This document shows positions 42,001 to 49,817 of a stretch of 64,000 nt of DNA, piece by piece; within the stretch, counting starts at the first letter, position 1; each line of letters starts with the position of its first letter. The notes under the pieces were generated by a model. It was not told where the DNA came from, searched no databases, and was given only the letters and a program-made list of their open reading frames with translations. The position numbers and the translations under genes were made by a program. The DNA comes from Bacteroidales bacterium (GTDB taxonomy: Bacteria; Bacteroidota; Bacteroidia; Bacteroidales; UBA932). The stretch is taken from contig JAFROX010000009.1 in the NCBI GenBank assembly GCA_017429475.1, positions 1-64,000 on the forward strand, read 5' to 3'.

Positions 42001-42939
42001 CCTGCCCCCGTCGGAAACTTCGGCCGCAAGGCTGTAGCCCGAAGCCGGACTCGTGAATGTCTGCAGGTCGATGGCCACGGACAAGTCTGAATCTGAAAAG
42101 GTTGGGTCGAAGTCTGTGATGACCTGCCAGTCGCGGATGCGGGTGTCAGGAACTGCGAGGACGGTCACGTCATCAAAGATACCTGCGAGACGCCAGTAGT
42201 CCTGGCCCTCGAGATAGTAGCCGTCACAATACTTGACAACCATCACGGCGACGGTGTTCTTTCCGGGCTTAAGGTATTTTGTGATGTTATATTCAGAAGG
42301 TTCCTGCGCGCCCTCGTTGTAACCGACCTGTTTCCCGTTCACCCAGACGAACGAGCCTGAGGCGACTTTCTCGAAACGCAGGAAGACCTGCTCGCCCTTC
42401 CAGGCAGAAGGCAGATTGAACGAAGTGCGGTATGCTCCGGTCGGATTGAAATCCATCGGCACATTGGGCATCTGCACGGCGAAGGGGTTCGGAGCTCCGC
42501 CGAGACGCATAGTCGCCATCCTCTTCTGCTGCTCAGTCGCATTGGGATCTTCCAGTATCCGGCGGTACTGAGCCAGCCTCGATTCGGGCATAGTCACCTG
42601 GAATGGAGCGCTTACATTGCGGAAGACAGCCTGGCCAAAACCCTGCATCTCCCAGTTGGAAGGCACCTCTATGAATGGCCATCTGCGGTCGTTGAACGAA
42701 GGGTTGAAGAAATCCTTCGGGACATCGTAGGGCGACTCGAAGTACTGGAAACGCCATTTGCCGTTTAGGGAAAGGCTGTGTGCAGGAATGTTGAAAGCCC
42801 TGCCGGGCTCCTGGTTCTGCTCGAAGACAGCGGTATTTTCAAGGTAGTAAGGGAGGTCTTCGAGATACGGCTTGTCCTGGGCAGGTGCCATTTGCAGGGC
42901 CAGGATGCACAGGACAGCCGTCAGAGAGAATCTGCGCAT
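39076..42939 (-). CDS. GH2 beta-galactosidase-type enzyme with LamG insertion
   Basis: A 1287-residue exported GH2 enzyme. Signal (1-20), sugar-binding jelly roll (45-265), Ig-like domain (270-380), TIM barrel (385-605) with acid/base Glu502 (SAGNESGEGNN) and nucleophile Glu568 (FMDEYL), and C-terminal beta domains. Between ALWDFVSVGLDEP (about 597-609) and FWTYGVGARTYGCIWPD (about 818) sits a LamG/concanavalin-like module of about 200 residues (LTLTLDIMPRHYN, WHNVTATYDGTAMKIFIDKR). GH2 proteins of LacZ type normally run directly from one segment to the other. It removes terminal beta-galactose, or another sugar; specificity is open. Confidence 0.92.
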   Translation of the reverse strand: MRRFSLTAVLCILALQMAPAQDKPYLEDLPYYLENTAVFEQNQEPGRAFNIPAHSLSLNGKWRFQYFESPYDVPKDFFNPSFNDRRWPFIEVPSNWEMQGFGQAVFRNVSAPFQVTMPESRLAQYRRILEDPNATEQQKRMATMRLGGAPNPFAVQMPNVPMDFNPTGAYRTSFNLPSAWKGEQVFLRFEKVASGSFVWVNGKQVGYNEGAQEPSEYNITKYLKPGKNTVAVMVVKYCDGYYLEGQDYWRLAGIFDDVTVLAVPDTRIRDWQVITDFDPTFSDSDLSVAIDLQTFTSPASGYSLAAEVSDGGRTVASMQESGISVAAGSQRTVRFQAKVKAPKKWSSETPDLYDLKMTLKDASGRVVDEVTKRIGFKKTEIRDGVFYLNGQPLKISAVNSHMQHPVLGHAMTEEIIRKDFEILKQFNFNGVRTSHYPPVNEYLDLADEYGIFIIDETGDEAHATEYVSDMPEFTEMYRERVQRMVLRDRNHACIIIWSAGNESGEGNNITEVVKEGKSLDPTRYWMYGGNASKHPAEDIVGPRYGSPLELELGYGLDKKDMRPSFMDEYLSVAGNGGGGVDDYWDAIYTHPKSMGGALWDFVSVGLDEPVRALKDKSGNNVPAHIMGRARLVKGPTGNAIDFNKQDQWVQVYRADAVEISGDKLTLTLDIMPRHYNASGGYLLTKGNNQFGLKQQGADKLDFYIDNGTRQVLTADLPADWEGKWHNVTATYDGTAMKIFIDKREVASMPMTGSIRNLPLSLCIGRSEEALGQDTNVYICDAQIDNVGVFSVALSPADLDRSKAAFWLDFEEETNEGTFWTYGVGARTYGCIWPDRTVQPEIWQLKKATQPLSFKLIDPERGTVEVWNRNHFLNASYYKTTWALTADADTVATGVISLDVAPLSRKVVRIPLVRPEPVPGKEYRITFSSVLAKDEIWASAGHEVSWDQFELNAWNVPADPKPAPEGKVRMTSDNNFVTVSGNGFEYRFSATSGALVSAVIDGKETLREPLHLNVWRAPLANELDGWNGRGAGNARVSGYGSIGHSMVLAAHYYSAGLDRLAFVPIYVRAREAGEDVIIDVRDIAQFGAGTGRYTQLDAYISGYAYDGFDETYSWQVSPDGTLTFRHKVNPQGQMPQWLPRLGLTTSLDKSMTQVEWYGRGPQASYPDRKSGYRMGIWKTDVDAMYEPYLIPQDYGLRMDNRWVKITDESGTGLQFSMDEPFAFNAYDCTTDNLTKAVYQYQLERGGDVTLNLDYVTSGVGCTARGIFDAYRAYPAGYERTVTIQPVRK

Positions 42940-43052
42940 ATCGATGGTTTTAGTTATAGTCGGGTAATCTTTATAAAGTTAACATTTAATTGTCGCAGTG
43001 TAAAGCAGATTATTCGTAACTTGCAAGGTAGAAATTCCAAATTCCACCTCCT

Positions 43053-44618
43053 ATGAAAAAGTTTCTGGTCATCGCAGCGGCAGCGGCAATGCTCCTGTGC
43101 TCCTGCAAGAGTCGTCAAGAGAGTTCAACGATGGGCCCTATAACTACCGGAGATGACTGCATCGTGCAGGTCACTTCGGGAAAGATCCTGGGCTATAACG
43201 ACGCCGGCATCTACACCTTCAAGGGCGTGCCTTATGCCAAGGCAGAGCGCTTTATGCCACCGCAGGCTCCCGACAGCTGGGATGGCATCCGCAAGACGCA
43301 GGTCTACGGTCCGCAGGCCATGCAGGGCCAGAATATGATGTGGGGCGGACAGCCGAGCGATTACGACTTCGGCTTCCAGTTCAAGAAGGAGCTGAACTCC
43401 GAGGACTGCCAGATGCTGAACATCTGGACTCCGGCGCTGGACGGCAAGAAGCGTCCGGTGTTCGTCTGGATCCACGGCGGCGGATACGCCAACGGCTCGG
43501 CCATCTTCCTTCCGGCCCAGGAAGGACGTGCTCTTGCACAGAAGGGTGACATCGTGGTAGTCACTGTCAACCACCGTCTGAACATCCTGGGTTACATCGA
43601 CCTCACTGCTCTCGGCGGCAAGTACTCCGAGTCGGTCAACCTCGGCCAGCAGGACCTTGTGAAGGCTCTGGAGTGGATACACGGCAACATCGGCCGTTTC
43701 GGCGGCGACCCTGACTGCGTGACCATAGGTGGCCAAAGCGGTGGCGGCGGAAAGACTTCCACACTTATGGCGATGCCTTCTGCTAAAGGTCTTTTCCATA
43801 GGGCGATAGTACAGAGCGGCTCGACGCTCCGCCAGCAGGAACCCGAGCAGAGCCGTGCCCTCGGCATCGCAGTGGTTGAAGAACTGGGACTTAAGCCCAG
43901 CCCGGATGTCGATCTGAGCAAGTTCAGCTATGACGAGCTGGTGGCTGCAGGCAACCGCGCCACCCGCAGACTCGGTCGAGGAGGATTCTCCCCTGTCGTC
44001 GACGGCAAATATCTCATCCAGCACCCCTTCGACCCGATGGCGGCCGAGTGCAGCAAGAACGTTCCGATGCTCATCGGTTCCAACCTCAATGAGTTCTGCT
44101 ATACCAACAACGTTCCCTTCACTATGGAAGAGGTCAAGGCCAGGATGGTTCCCAGGCTCGGCGAGGAGAAGTTCCAGCAGTTCGTGAAGGATTTCGAGAG
44201 CGTATATCCGGGTCAGGCGCCCAAGGAGCTTGTCAACACCGACCTGCGCACCCGCGGCAACGTCATAAGGCAGGCCACTGCCAAGCAGGCTCTGGGCGGA
44301 GCTCCCGCGTTCGTATATCTCTTTGCCTGGAAATCCGACGTGAACGACGGTGCGCTCGCTGCCTGCCACGGTATGGAGCTGCCCTTCATGTTCAACAACG
44401 TTGCCAACCAGAGGGAGATGACCGGCGGCACTCCCGAGGCCTACAAGATGGCCGATGCCGTCAGCGACGCGTGGATCGCCTTCATCAAGACCGGCGACCC
44501 CAACTGCAAGTCATTACCAAAGTGGGACCCCTTCAATCCTGAAGAGAATCCCACTATGGTGCTTGACAACGTGTCGCAACTCAAGAAGAATCACGACGCC
44601 GTGCTGCTGCAGTACTAG
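43053..44618 (+). CDS. Secreted type-B carboxylesterase, lipoprotein (second copy)
   Basis: A 521-residue alpha/beta hydrolase with lipobox LCSC (Cys18), oxyanion HGGG (141-144) and nucleophile Ser229 in GGQSGGGGK; the likely catalytic His is in ACHGMELPF. It is a relative of the enzyme at 9911-11497 and shares YGPQAM, VNHRLNILG and RFGGDPDCVTI. The residue before the nucleophile is Gln here where Glu is usual. It is divergent from the GH2-GH8 operon, so removal of acetyl or feruloyl esters from xylan-type chains is plausible. Confidence 0.9.
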   Translation: MKKFLVIAAAAAMLLCSCKSRQESSTMGPITTGDDCIVQVTSGKILGYNDAGIYTFKGVPYAKAERFMPPQAPDSWDGIRKTQVYGPQAMQGQNMMWGGQPSDYDFGFQFKKELNSEDCQMLNIWTPALDGKKRPVFVWIHGGGYANGSAIFLPAQEGRALAQKGDIVVVTVNHRLNILGYIDLTALGGKYSESVNLGQQDLVKALEWIHGNIGRFGGDPDCVTIGGQSGGGGKTSTLMAMPSAKGLFHRAIVQSGSTLRQQEPEQSRALGIAVVEELGLKPSPDVDLSKFSYDELVAAGNRATRRLGRGGFSPVVDGKYLIQHPFDPMAAECSKNVPMLIGSNLNEFCYTNNVPFTMEEVKARMVPRLGEEKFQQFVKDFESVYPGQAPKELVNTDLRTRGNVIRQATAKQALGGAPAFVYLFAWKSDVNDGALAACHGMELPFMFNNVANQREMTGGTPEAYKMADAVSDAWIAFIKTGDPNCKSLPKWDPFNPEENPTMVLDNVSQLKKNHDAVLLQY

Positions 44619-44622
44619 CCTT

Positions 44623-44997
44623 CTATTTCACGGCGATGCACTCTATCTCCACGAGCGCGCCCTTCGGCACAGTCTTCACTGCCACCGCGCTCCGGGCCGG
44701 GAACGGTTCCGTAAAGAACTGGGCGTAAACCTCGTTCATCGCGGCAAAGTCGCCCATATCGGCGAGGAACACCGTTGTTTTCACTACGTTGGCGAGCGAA
44801 AGGCCTGCGGCCTGCAGGATAGCCTGCGCATTGAGAATGGCCTGGCGTGTCTGCTCCCTGATACCTTCGGGGAACACGCCTGTGGCAGGATCGATGGGCA
44901 GCTGCCCTGAGAGGAACACCAGTCCGGCACCGCTGTCGATGCCCTGGCTGTACGGCCCTATGGCGGCCGGTGCCTTTTCTGTGCTGATAGGTTTCAT
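44623..44997 (-). CDS. ridA: RidA family enamine/imine deaminase
   Basis: A 124-residue trimeric-type protein with the full family pattern: PAAIGPYSQGI, FLSGQLPIDPATG, NVVKTTVFLADMGDF and PARSAVAVKTVPKGALVEIE. Arg102 and the Glu near the C-terminus match the substrate carboxylate and proton-handling residues. RidA hydrolyses reactive enamines such as 2-aminoacrylate made by PLP enzymes, protecting the cell. Cytoplasmic. It is 14 bases from the TSCPD gene upstream and convergent with the esterase. Confidence 0.95.
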   Translation of the reverse strand: MKPISTEKAPAAIGPYSQGIDSGAGLVFLSGQLPIDPATGVFPEGIREQTRQAILNAQAILQAAGLSLANVVKTTVFLADMGDFAAMNEVYAQFFTEPFPARSAVAVKTVPKGALVEIECIAVK

Positions 44998-45011
44998 ACT
45001 CTGATATTTGT

Positions 45012-45302
45012 TTATTGGAGCATCTTGAGAGCCCTTGCGAGCTGGTCGGGGCAGCTTGTTCCGCGTCCGCTGCAGTTTATGCCTTCGAGGCGCGAGATGG
45101 CTTCATCCTTTTTCATTCCGCGGCAGAGAGCAGCCACGCCCTGGGTGTTGCCGCTGCATCCGTCGGTGAAACGGATATAGCTGATGACGTCGCCGTCGAG
45201 TTCTATTTCTATCTGTGAGGAGCACACCATTCCGCAGGGGCTGAACAGCGCCTTGCGGACATTTCCTTCCTTCTTGTCTGATATGAGAGTTACGTCAAAC
45301 AT
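45012..45302 (-). CDS. TIGR03905 family TSCPD domain protein
   Basis: A 96-residue protein with conserved Cys: FSPCGMVCSSQIEIEL, DGCSGNTQGVAALCRGM and GRGTSCPDQLARAL, the last containing the TSCPD signature. Such domains stand alone or at the end of adenosylcobalamin-dependent ribonucleotide reductases, where the Cys set may bind metal. The role of the free-standing form is unknown. ATG 45302 is chosen because it is preceded by a -7 box at 45321-45328. Confidence 0.85.
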   Translation of the reverse strand: MFDVTLISDKKEGNVRKALFSPCGMVCSSQIEIELDGDVISYIRFTDGCSGNTQGVAALCRGMKKDEAISRLEGINCSGRGTSCPDQLARALKMLQ

Positions 45303-45320
45303 TGCAATTTGTATGGGATT

Positions 45321-45328
45321 CAAATTTA
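45321..45328 (-). promoter_or_regulatory. -7 box TAAATTTG (minus) for TSCPD-RidA genes
   Basis: CAAATTTA on the + strand; it ends 18 bases before the ATG at 45302 and lies in the short gap after the ceramidase-like gene. Confidence 0.45.
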
Positions 45329-45338
45329 CGACTTAATT

Positions 45339-46694
45339 CTATTTTCCGTGCGTGGCTTCGTGGATGAGGTCGAGGAAAGTCTCGACTATGGTCTTCTGGG
45401 CGTAGCCCTGCTTGTATCCGGAGCTAAGGACCTCAAACACCTGGGCGCCGTAGCTCTCGTCGTCAGGGATGTAGCCGCCTCGGCCGCTGTGGCCGTCAGC
45501 CACGGTAGTCATTATTGTAAATGCGTAAGGTGACTTGCTCTTGAGCTCGACGGCTATCGGGTTGTACACCTCTCCCGCCACTGCACATACTGGAATCTCG
45601 TCGAGCATCAGCAGTGCAAGCTCGAGGTCGATGTCAGGGGCGTCTTCATACTCTCCGGCATAGCCGGCACGTCCTCCGCCGTTGGTCTGGCGGCGGCCCG
45701 GACAGCTGATGACCTTGCGCGCACAGGACAGAGTGACGTCACTTTCGAAGCGGCGCATCATCATTATCACGTATTTCACCTCCTCGCCGAGCAACTGGCC
45801 GTAGCTCTCGGCCATCTTCTTCTGCTCCTCCATCAGACGGTGCACCTCGGGGTCTTTGCGGTCAAGTCCCGTGCCCCCCGGAGGCATTCGGTTGGAAATG
45901 TCCTCGCCGCGCTTGGCATAGTCGGCGATGCGGATGTCGCGCAGGTCGAAAGTCTGCTGGAAATAAAGAGGGTTCTGGTCGCCTGCGGCGCCGGATGCGA
46001 ACACAGCCACGAAATCGTCACCGTAGCGACTTTCGATATATTCCTCGGACTTGCCGGGGAAGTCGCCGGTGACCATATCCAGCTGGCCTGTGATCACGGC
46101 GTGCATCGCATAGTTGTAGTAGGTTGCGATGGGCTTGCCGTCGAGGCTTTCAAAGTAGATAACGGCCACTGTCTTGTCTGATTTGCCATCATAGTCGGGT
46201 CCCTCCCACCACGTTCCGCGCTCAGGGTCAAAAAGGTCGCGCTTCACGTTCAGGTAGCTCACACCGCTGCCGTAGCCCACCTTGGCCGGAACCATATTGT
46301 CGTAGGCCTGCTTCACTGCCTGGTATGTCCGCTCGATAAGTTCGTCCATCGGCACAGTGCCTGTTGAGTGGCAATGCGTGCCGTTGTAGATGATATTGCC
46401 TTTCGGAATGCCGAGATCCTTCTCGAGCCGCTCGTTCACTGCGTCGATCACACGCTGGTTGGTGTTGCCGTCGACATTGGCCAGGCCCGCAACGGTCTGC
46501 CCGTTGGTGAAGATGATGGCACGCACGTGAGTGCGGTCAAGGATGCCGTAGGTGTTGCGGCCCAGCTGGTTTTCGGCGGGCGTCACGTCTACCTTGGCGG
46601 CTCCGGCCTTCAGCTGGCCGCGTTTCGGCTGGGCGGACGCCATAAGGCACGAACAAACAAGGATAATAGAGAATATGAAGAGTATCTTTTTCAT
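45339..46694 (-). CDS. Neutral/alkaline ceramidase-like secreted protein
   Basis: A 451-residue exported protein fitting the N-terminal domain of neutral/alkaline non-lysosomal ceramidase (PF04734). GAAKVDVTPAE starts the domain; THCHSTG gives likely zinc ligands, NYAMHAVITG another His, and ASGAAGDQNPLYF matches the active-site loop (GDxxPN in the family). Ceramidases split ceramide into sphingosine and fatty acid; Bacteroidales make sphingolipids, but many family members have other amide substrates. The C-terminal ceramidase domain is absent. It lies five bases after the GH13 gene. Confidence 0.82.
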   Translation of the reverse strand: MKKILFIFSIILVCSCLMASAQPKRGQLKAGAAKVDVTPAENQLGRNTYGILDRTHVRAIIFTNGQTVAGLANVDGNTNQRVIDAVNERLEKDLGIPKGNIIYNGTHCHSTGTVPMDELIERTYQAVKQAYDNMVPAKVGYGSGVSYLNVKRDLFDPERGTWWEGPDYDGKSDKTVAVIYFESLDGKPIATYYNYAMHAVITGQLDMVTGDFPGKSEEYIESRYGDDFVAVFASGAAGDQNPLYFQQTFDLRDIRIADYAKRGEDISNRMPPGGTGLDRKDPEVHRLMEEQKKMAESYGQLLGEEVKYVIMMMRRFESDVTLSCARKVISCPGRRQTNGGGRAGYAGEYEDAPDIDLELALLMLDEIPVCAVAGEVYNPIAVELKSKSPYAFTIMTTVADGHSGRGGYIPDDESYGAQVFEVLSSGYKQGYAQKTIVETFLDLIHEATHGK

Positions 46695-46699
46695 AGCGC

Positions 46700-48439
46700 T
46701 TAGAATTTATAGATGGCTGCGGACACTCCAGAAATGCTTATCACATCTCCCTTGCGTGTCTGTTTGTATGAACATTTCTTGTAGTTGCCTCCGATCAGTC
46801 CGGGTTTGGCTGCCTCTGAAGGCAGAGTGACGGTGACTGTCTTGGCTGATGGATTGAGTACAACCCAGCAGCGTTCTCCACCCCAGGTGCGTTCGTACAC
46901 CATAGGGTACGGCTGGTCAAGAGAGCTGACGAGCTTCCAGGATGCATCGGCTCCAAGCGCCGGGAACTGCTTGCGGAGCTGGAGCAACCCACGGACATAG
47001 TGCAGCAGGGAGTTCGGGTCAGCCTCGGCCTTCTCTACTGTCATACGGTTGGGATTGGGGTCCTGCGGGATATAGATCTTCTCAATGGGTGCTGTGGAGA
47101 ATCCTGCATTGGCAGTTGCATTCCAGAGCATAGGTATGCGGCAACCTGCCCTGAAGCCGGAGCCGTCGGTGGACGGGGCAGCGGGGTTCTGCTTGAGGCC
47201 GATCTCGTCGCCGTAGTAGATGAACGGCACGCCCGGCATTGTGAGGAAGAAGGTCATCGCCACCTTCAGCTCTTCGGGGTTTGTACGGCCCTCAGTGCAG
47301 ACACGGTTGAAGTCGTGATTGCCGGTAGGCATACAGACATAGCCGTTGTCTTTCACGGCATCGTACTGGTAGGTATATAGGTCGTACCAGGTCTTGAGCC
47401 CTCCTGCCCCGGCCTCGTCGAAATACGGCAGTGTAACGGTTGCGTTAGGACCGAAGCCTCGGCGGCCGTAGAAGAACAGTGAGGAGTAGTTGTACTGGCC
47501 GTCGTGGCAGAAGAAGTCGAGGTCGAAGCCGGCCTGTGCGACGGACTGCGCCGGATTGAACCATTCCGCGATGAGCACTCCCTCGGGATATTCGATGCCG
47601 AACCATTTCATCAAGTCGTCCTTCCATAGTTTGATGGTGGCCGACTTGTCGGGGTCGTTCTTCACCAGGCTGGAAGCCATATCCACTCGGAATCCGTCGA
47701 CACCCTTGTCCATCCAGAATGAGATAATGTTCTTGAGTTCGCGGCGCATTGCCATCGGGCCCGGAGCGTCAACGGCCTGCTCCCAGGGATGCCCGGGATC
47801 GGGGTTTGCGAAGCCGAAGTTAAGGGCGGGCTGCGTGTCAAAGAAGTTCTTTATGTAGTACGGGCCGCGCGGAGCGTCGGTAGCCACGAACTTACTGAGC
47901 AGCGACGCGCTGGCATTGTTCCTCACGGCGTCGTCCAGAGAGCCGCCCTGCGCAGTCCTCTGCCCTCCTTCGGGCTTGAAGGACGGCCAGATGTAATAGT
48001 CGGAGTAGCGCAGGTCCGGGGCTTCCTTCGACTGCAGGAACCACTCGTTCTGGTCAGAAGAGTGGCCGGCCACCAGGTCCATAACCACCTTTATTCCACG
48101 CGAGTGGGCCTGACGGATGAGCTCCACCAGGTCGGAGTTCGTGCCGAAGCGCTTGTCTACGCGGTAGAAGTCGATGACGTCGTAGCCGCCGTCGGTCCAG
48201 CCGGACACATAAACCGGATTCAGCCAGATAGCTGTCACACCGATGGACTTGATGTAATCGAGACGTGATATGATGCCGGGGATATCCCCTATTCCGTTGC
48301 CGTCACTGTCTTGGTAGGAAGAAGGATATATCTGGTAGAAGACTGCGTCGCTCAGCCAGCTGGGCTGGGCGGGATTTTGTGCCTGCAGGCAGAGAGTGCA
48401 AACTGCCAGAAGCAATATAAGGAACAATGATTTTTTCAT
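46700..48439 (-). CDS. GH13 alpha-amylase family enzyme, secreted
   Basis: A 579-residue exported enzyme. The GH13 barrel starts WLSDAVFYQIYPSSYQDSDG. Conserved regions: DLVAGHSS (121-128), GFRVDMAS with nucleophile Asp253, LIAEWF with acid Glu292, and GNHDFN with Asp376. A beta-sandwich closes the protein (VVLNPSAKTVTVTLPS). Likely an alpha-glucosidase or oligo-1,6-glucosidase-type enzyme for starch fragments in the periplasm; the precise bond is not certain. It is the first gene before the ceramidase-like gene, five bases apart. Confidence 0.92.
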   Translation of the reverse strand: MKKSLFLILLLAVCTLCLQAQNPAQPSWLSDAVFYQIYPSSYQDSDGNGIGDIPGIISRLDYIKSIGVTAIWLNPVYVSGWTDGGYDVIDFYRVDKRFGTNSDLVELIRQAHSRGIKVVMDLVAGHSSDQNEWFLQSKEAPDLRYSDYYIWPSFKPEGGQRTAQGGSLDDAVRNNASASLLSKFVATDAPRGPYYIKNFFDTQPALNFGFANPDPGHPWEQAVDAPGPMAMRRELKNIISFWMDKGVDGFRVDMASSLVKNDPDKSATIKLWKDDLMKWFGIEYPEGVLIAEWFNPAQSVAQAGFDLDFFCHDGQYNYSSLFFYGRRGFGPNATVTLPYFDEAGAGGLKTWYDLYTYQYDAVKDNGYVCMPTGNHDFNRVCTEGRTNPEELKVAMTFFLTMPGVPFIYYGDEIGLKQNPAAPSTDGSGFRAGCRIPMLWNATANAGFSTAPIEKIYIPQDPNPNRMTVEKAEADPNSLLHYVRGLLQLRKQFPALGADASWKLVSSLDQPYPMVYERTWGGERCWVVLNPSAKTVTVTLPSEAAKPGLIGGNYKKCSYKQTRKGDVISISGVSAAIYKF

Positions 48440-48460
48440 ATAAAGTATTTATAATCCAGG

Positions 48461-48988
48461 CTATGGCCTGTCAAATTCCAGCCGCAGCACGCGGATCGGG
48501 CGGCCTGCGCCCTGGTATTGGGTTTCGTCGATGCAGGTTTCGCCGGTAGGGATGAAACCGCACTTTTCCATCACGCGGCCCGAGGCTGGGTTGTCTACGA
48601 AATGGCCGCTGATGAGCGAAGGAATGTCTGTCGTCGTGCGGATGAGGTCAAGCATCCGCTTCAGCGCCTCGGTGCAGATGCCGCGGTTCCAGTAGGGCTT
48701 TGCCACCCAGTACCCGCACAGCGGCTCGCCATCGCGCGCCGGCAGATTGCAGTCGCAGGATGGGCCGTAGCCGATGGCGCCTATGGCCTCGCCGGTCTCC
48801 TTCAGCTCGATTGCCCAGTTGGAGTCGTTGTTGAAGACTGTGCGGATGATTTCCAGACTCTCCTCCTCGCTCTTGTGCGGAGGCCAGCCTGCCCTCGGCC
48901 CGACGTCCGGGTCGGAGGCATATTTAAACAAAGTGGCGGCATCTTCATCACGCCACGGACGCAGTATCAGCCTATTCGTCTCCAGCAT
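48461..48988 (-). CDS. RimJ/RimL-type GNAT acetyltransferase
   Basis: A 175-residue GNAT enzyme. The start LETNRLILRPWRDEDAATLF and the acetyl-CoA region AKPYWNRGICTEALKRML are typical of the RimJ/RimL branch; NPASGRVMEKCGFIPTGE ends the fold. The acceptor is unknown. The start at 48988 overlaps the end of the holin-like gene by 17 bases, so it belongs to that operon. Confidence 0.85.
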   Translation of the reverse strand: MLETNRLILRPWRDEDAATLFKYASDPDVGPRAGWPPHKSEEESLEIIRTVFNNDSNWAIELKETGEAIGAIGYGPSCDCNLPARDGEPLCGYWVAKPYWNRGICTEALKRMLDLIRTTTDIPSLISGHFVDNPASGRVMEKCGFIPTGETCIDETQYQGAGRPIRVLRLEFDRP

Positions 48989-49571
48989 TTTTCCTGTCTT
49001 TCTTATGTTCTCGCTCTTCCTTCCGTTCCTCTCCCTTCTTAGCAAAGAATGAAGATACGAAGCCTACCACCGAACCCACTCCGTCCACGACGAGGCGGGG
49101 GTTGGCGTAGTACTGTTTCGCATCGCCGAAACTGCGTGTCATCAGGGTCTCCTGCTTGCTGATGGTCACCTCATTGCGAAGGATGGCCTTCTCCAGTTCG
49201 TTATTGTTGCGGATCCTTTCCTCCTTGGGGAAGAAAGCTTTGGAGAATGTGGACAGGAATGTCCCCTTGAAAAGAGCCTTGCGAAGCAGCAATACGAGTA
49301 CCAGCAGAAAAGCAAGGGCACCTGCAACGATAAATGCAGCGACGGCGTAGCTGCCCATCTTCTCGCCTATCCACATCACGAATGCGAAGGACAGAGTCAG
49401 CAGCAGTATGCTCACCAGGATCAGCACTATGGCAAACCAGAAGATCGTCCCCGTGCCGTTGGACAGAGCCTTTACCGAGCGCAGTTTCAGATTGTCCAGC
49501 TGGGCGCCGGCATAGCCGAGGGCGTCATTCGCCAGATTGGCGGCGGGACGTGTGAAATGGGACTCACTCAT
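48972..49571 (-). CDS. Holin-like (Phage_holin_3_6 / Holin-X superfamily) membrane protein
   Basis: A 199-residue protein with two strong membrane helices (about 40-70 and 78-100: FWFAIVLILVSILLLTLSFA and AAFIVAGALAFLLVLVLLLR). This hairpin and flanking helices fit the holin-X superfamily, usually chromosomal and not phage-linked. The C-terminus is charged (ERKEEREHKKDRKN). It probably acts in envelope stress together with YtxH. Its ATG overlaps the YtxH stop by eight bases. Confidence 0.75.
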   Translation of the reverse strand: MSESHFTRPAANLANDALGYAGAQLDNLKLRSVKALSNGTGTIFWFAIVLILVSILLLTLSFAFVMWIGEKMGSYAVAAFIVAGALAFLLVLVLLLRKALFKGTFLSTFSKAFFPKEERIRNNNELEKAILRNEVTISKQETLMTRSFGDAKQYYANPRLVVDGVGSVVGFVSSFFAKKGEERKEEREHKKDRKNAGDE

Positions 49572-49779
49572 TTGACGGAGCCTCCTCTGCTCCTGCGGAC
49601 TCTGCCGCTGCTGCCGTATGCATACGTTCGGCTTCAGCGCGGCATTTGTCAAGATAGTCTTCAAGTTTGCTGCGGAACTTCTTGCGGTTTTCCTCTCCGC
49701 TCTCCGGAGCAATCAGCATACCCAGCACCACGCCGGCGGCCAGACCGCCCATCAGTGCAAGAAAAGTATTGGCTTTCAT
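49564..49779 (-). CDS. YtxH domain protein
   Basis: A 71-residue protein starting MKANTFLALMGGLAAGVVLG followed by MLIAPESGEENRKK, the typical YtxH pattern of one Gly-rich membrane helix and an amphipathic tail. The C-terminus is rich in Ala and Glu. YtxH proteins are associated with stress in several phyla; the mechanism is unknown. It begins a three-gene run with the holin-like and GNAT genes. Confidence 0.85.
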   Translation of the reverse strand: MKANTFLALMGGLAAGVVLGMLIAPESGEENRKKFRSKLEDYLDKCRAEAERMHTAAAAESAGAEEAPSNE

Positions 49780-49817
49780 ATCTTATAGTTTTTATTAGTT
49801 AATGATTCGAATTATGG

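Noticed and set aside
43125-44369. Antisense frame of over 400 codons in the second carboxylesterase gene
   Set aside because: Shadow of the GC-rich coding strand; no start context or domain.
48972-49571. Holin-like protein as evidence of a prophage
   Set aside because: No other phage gene is nearby, and this holin-X type is usual in chromosomes next to YtxH.
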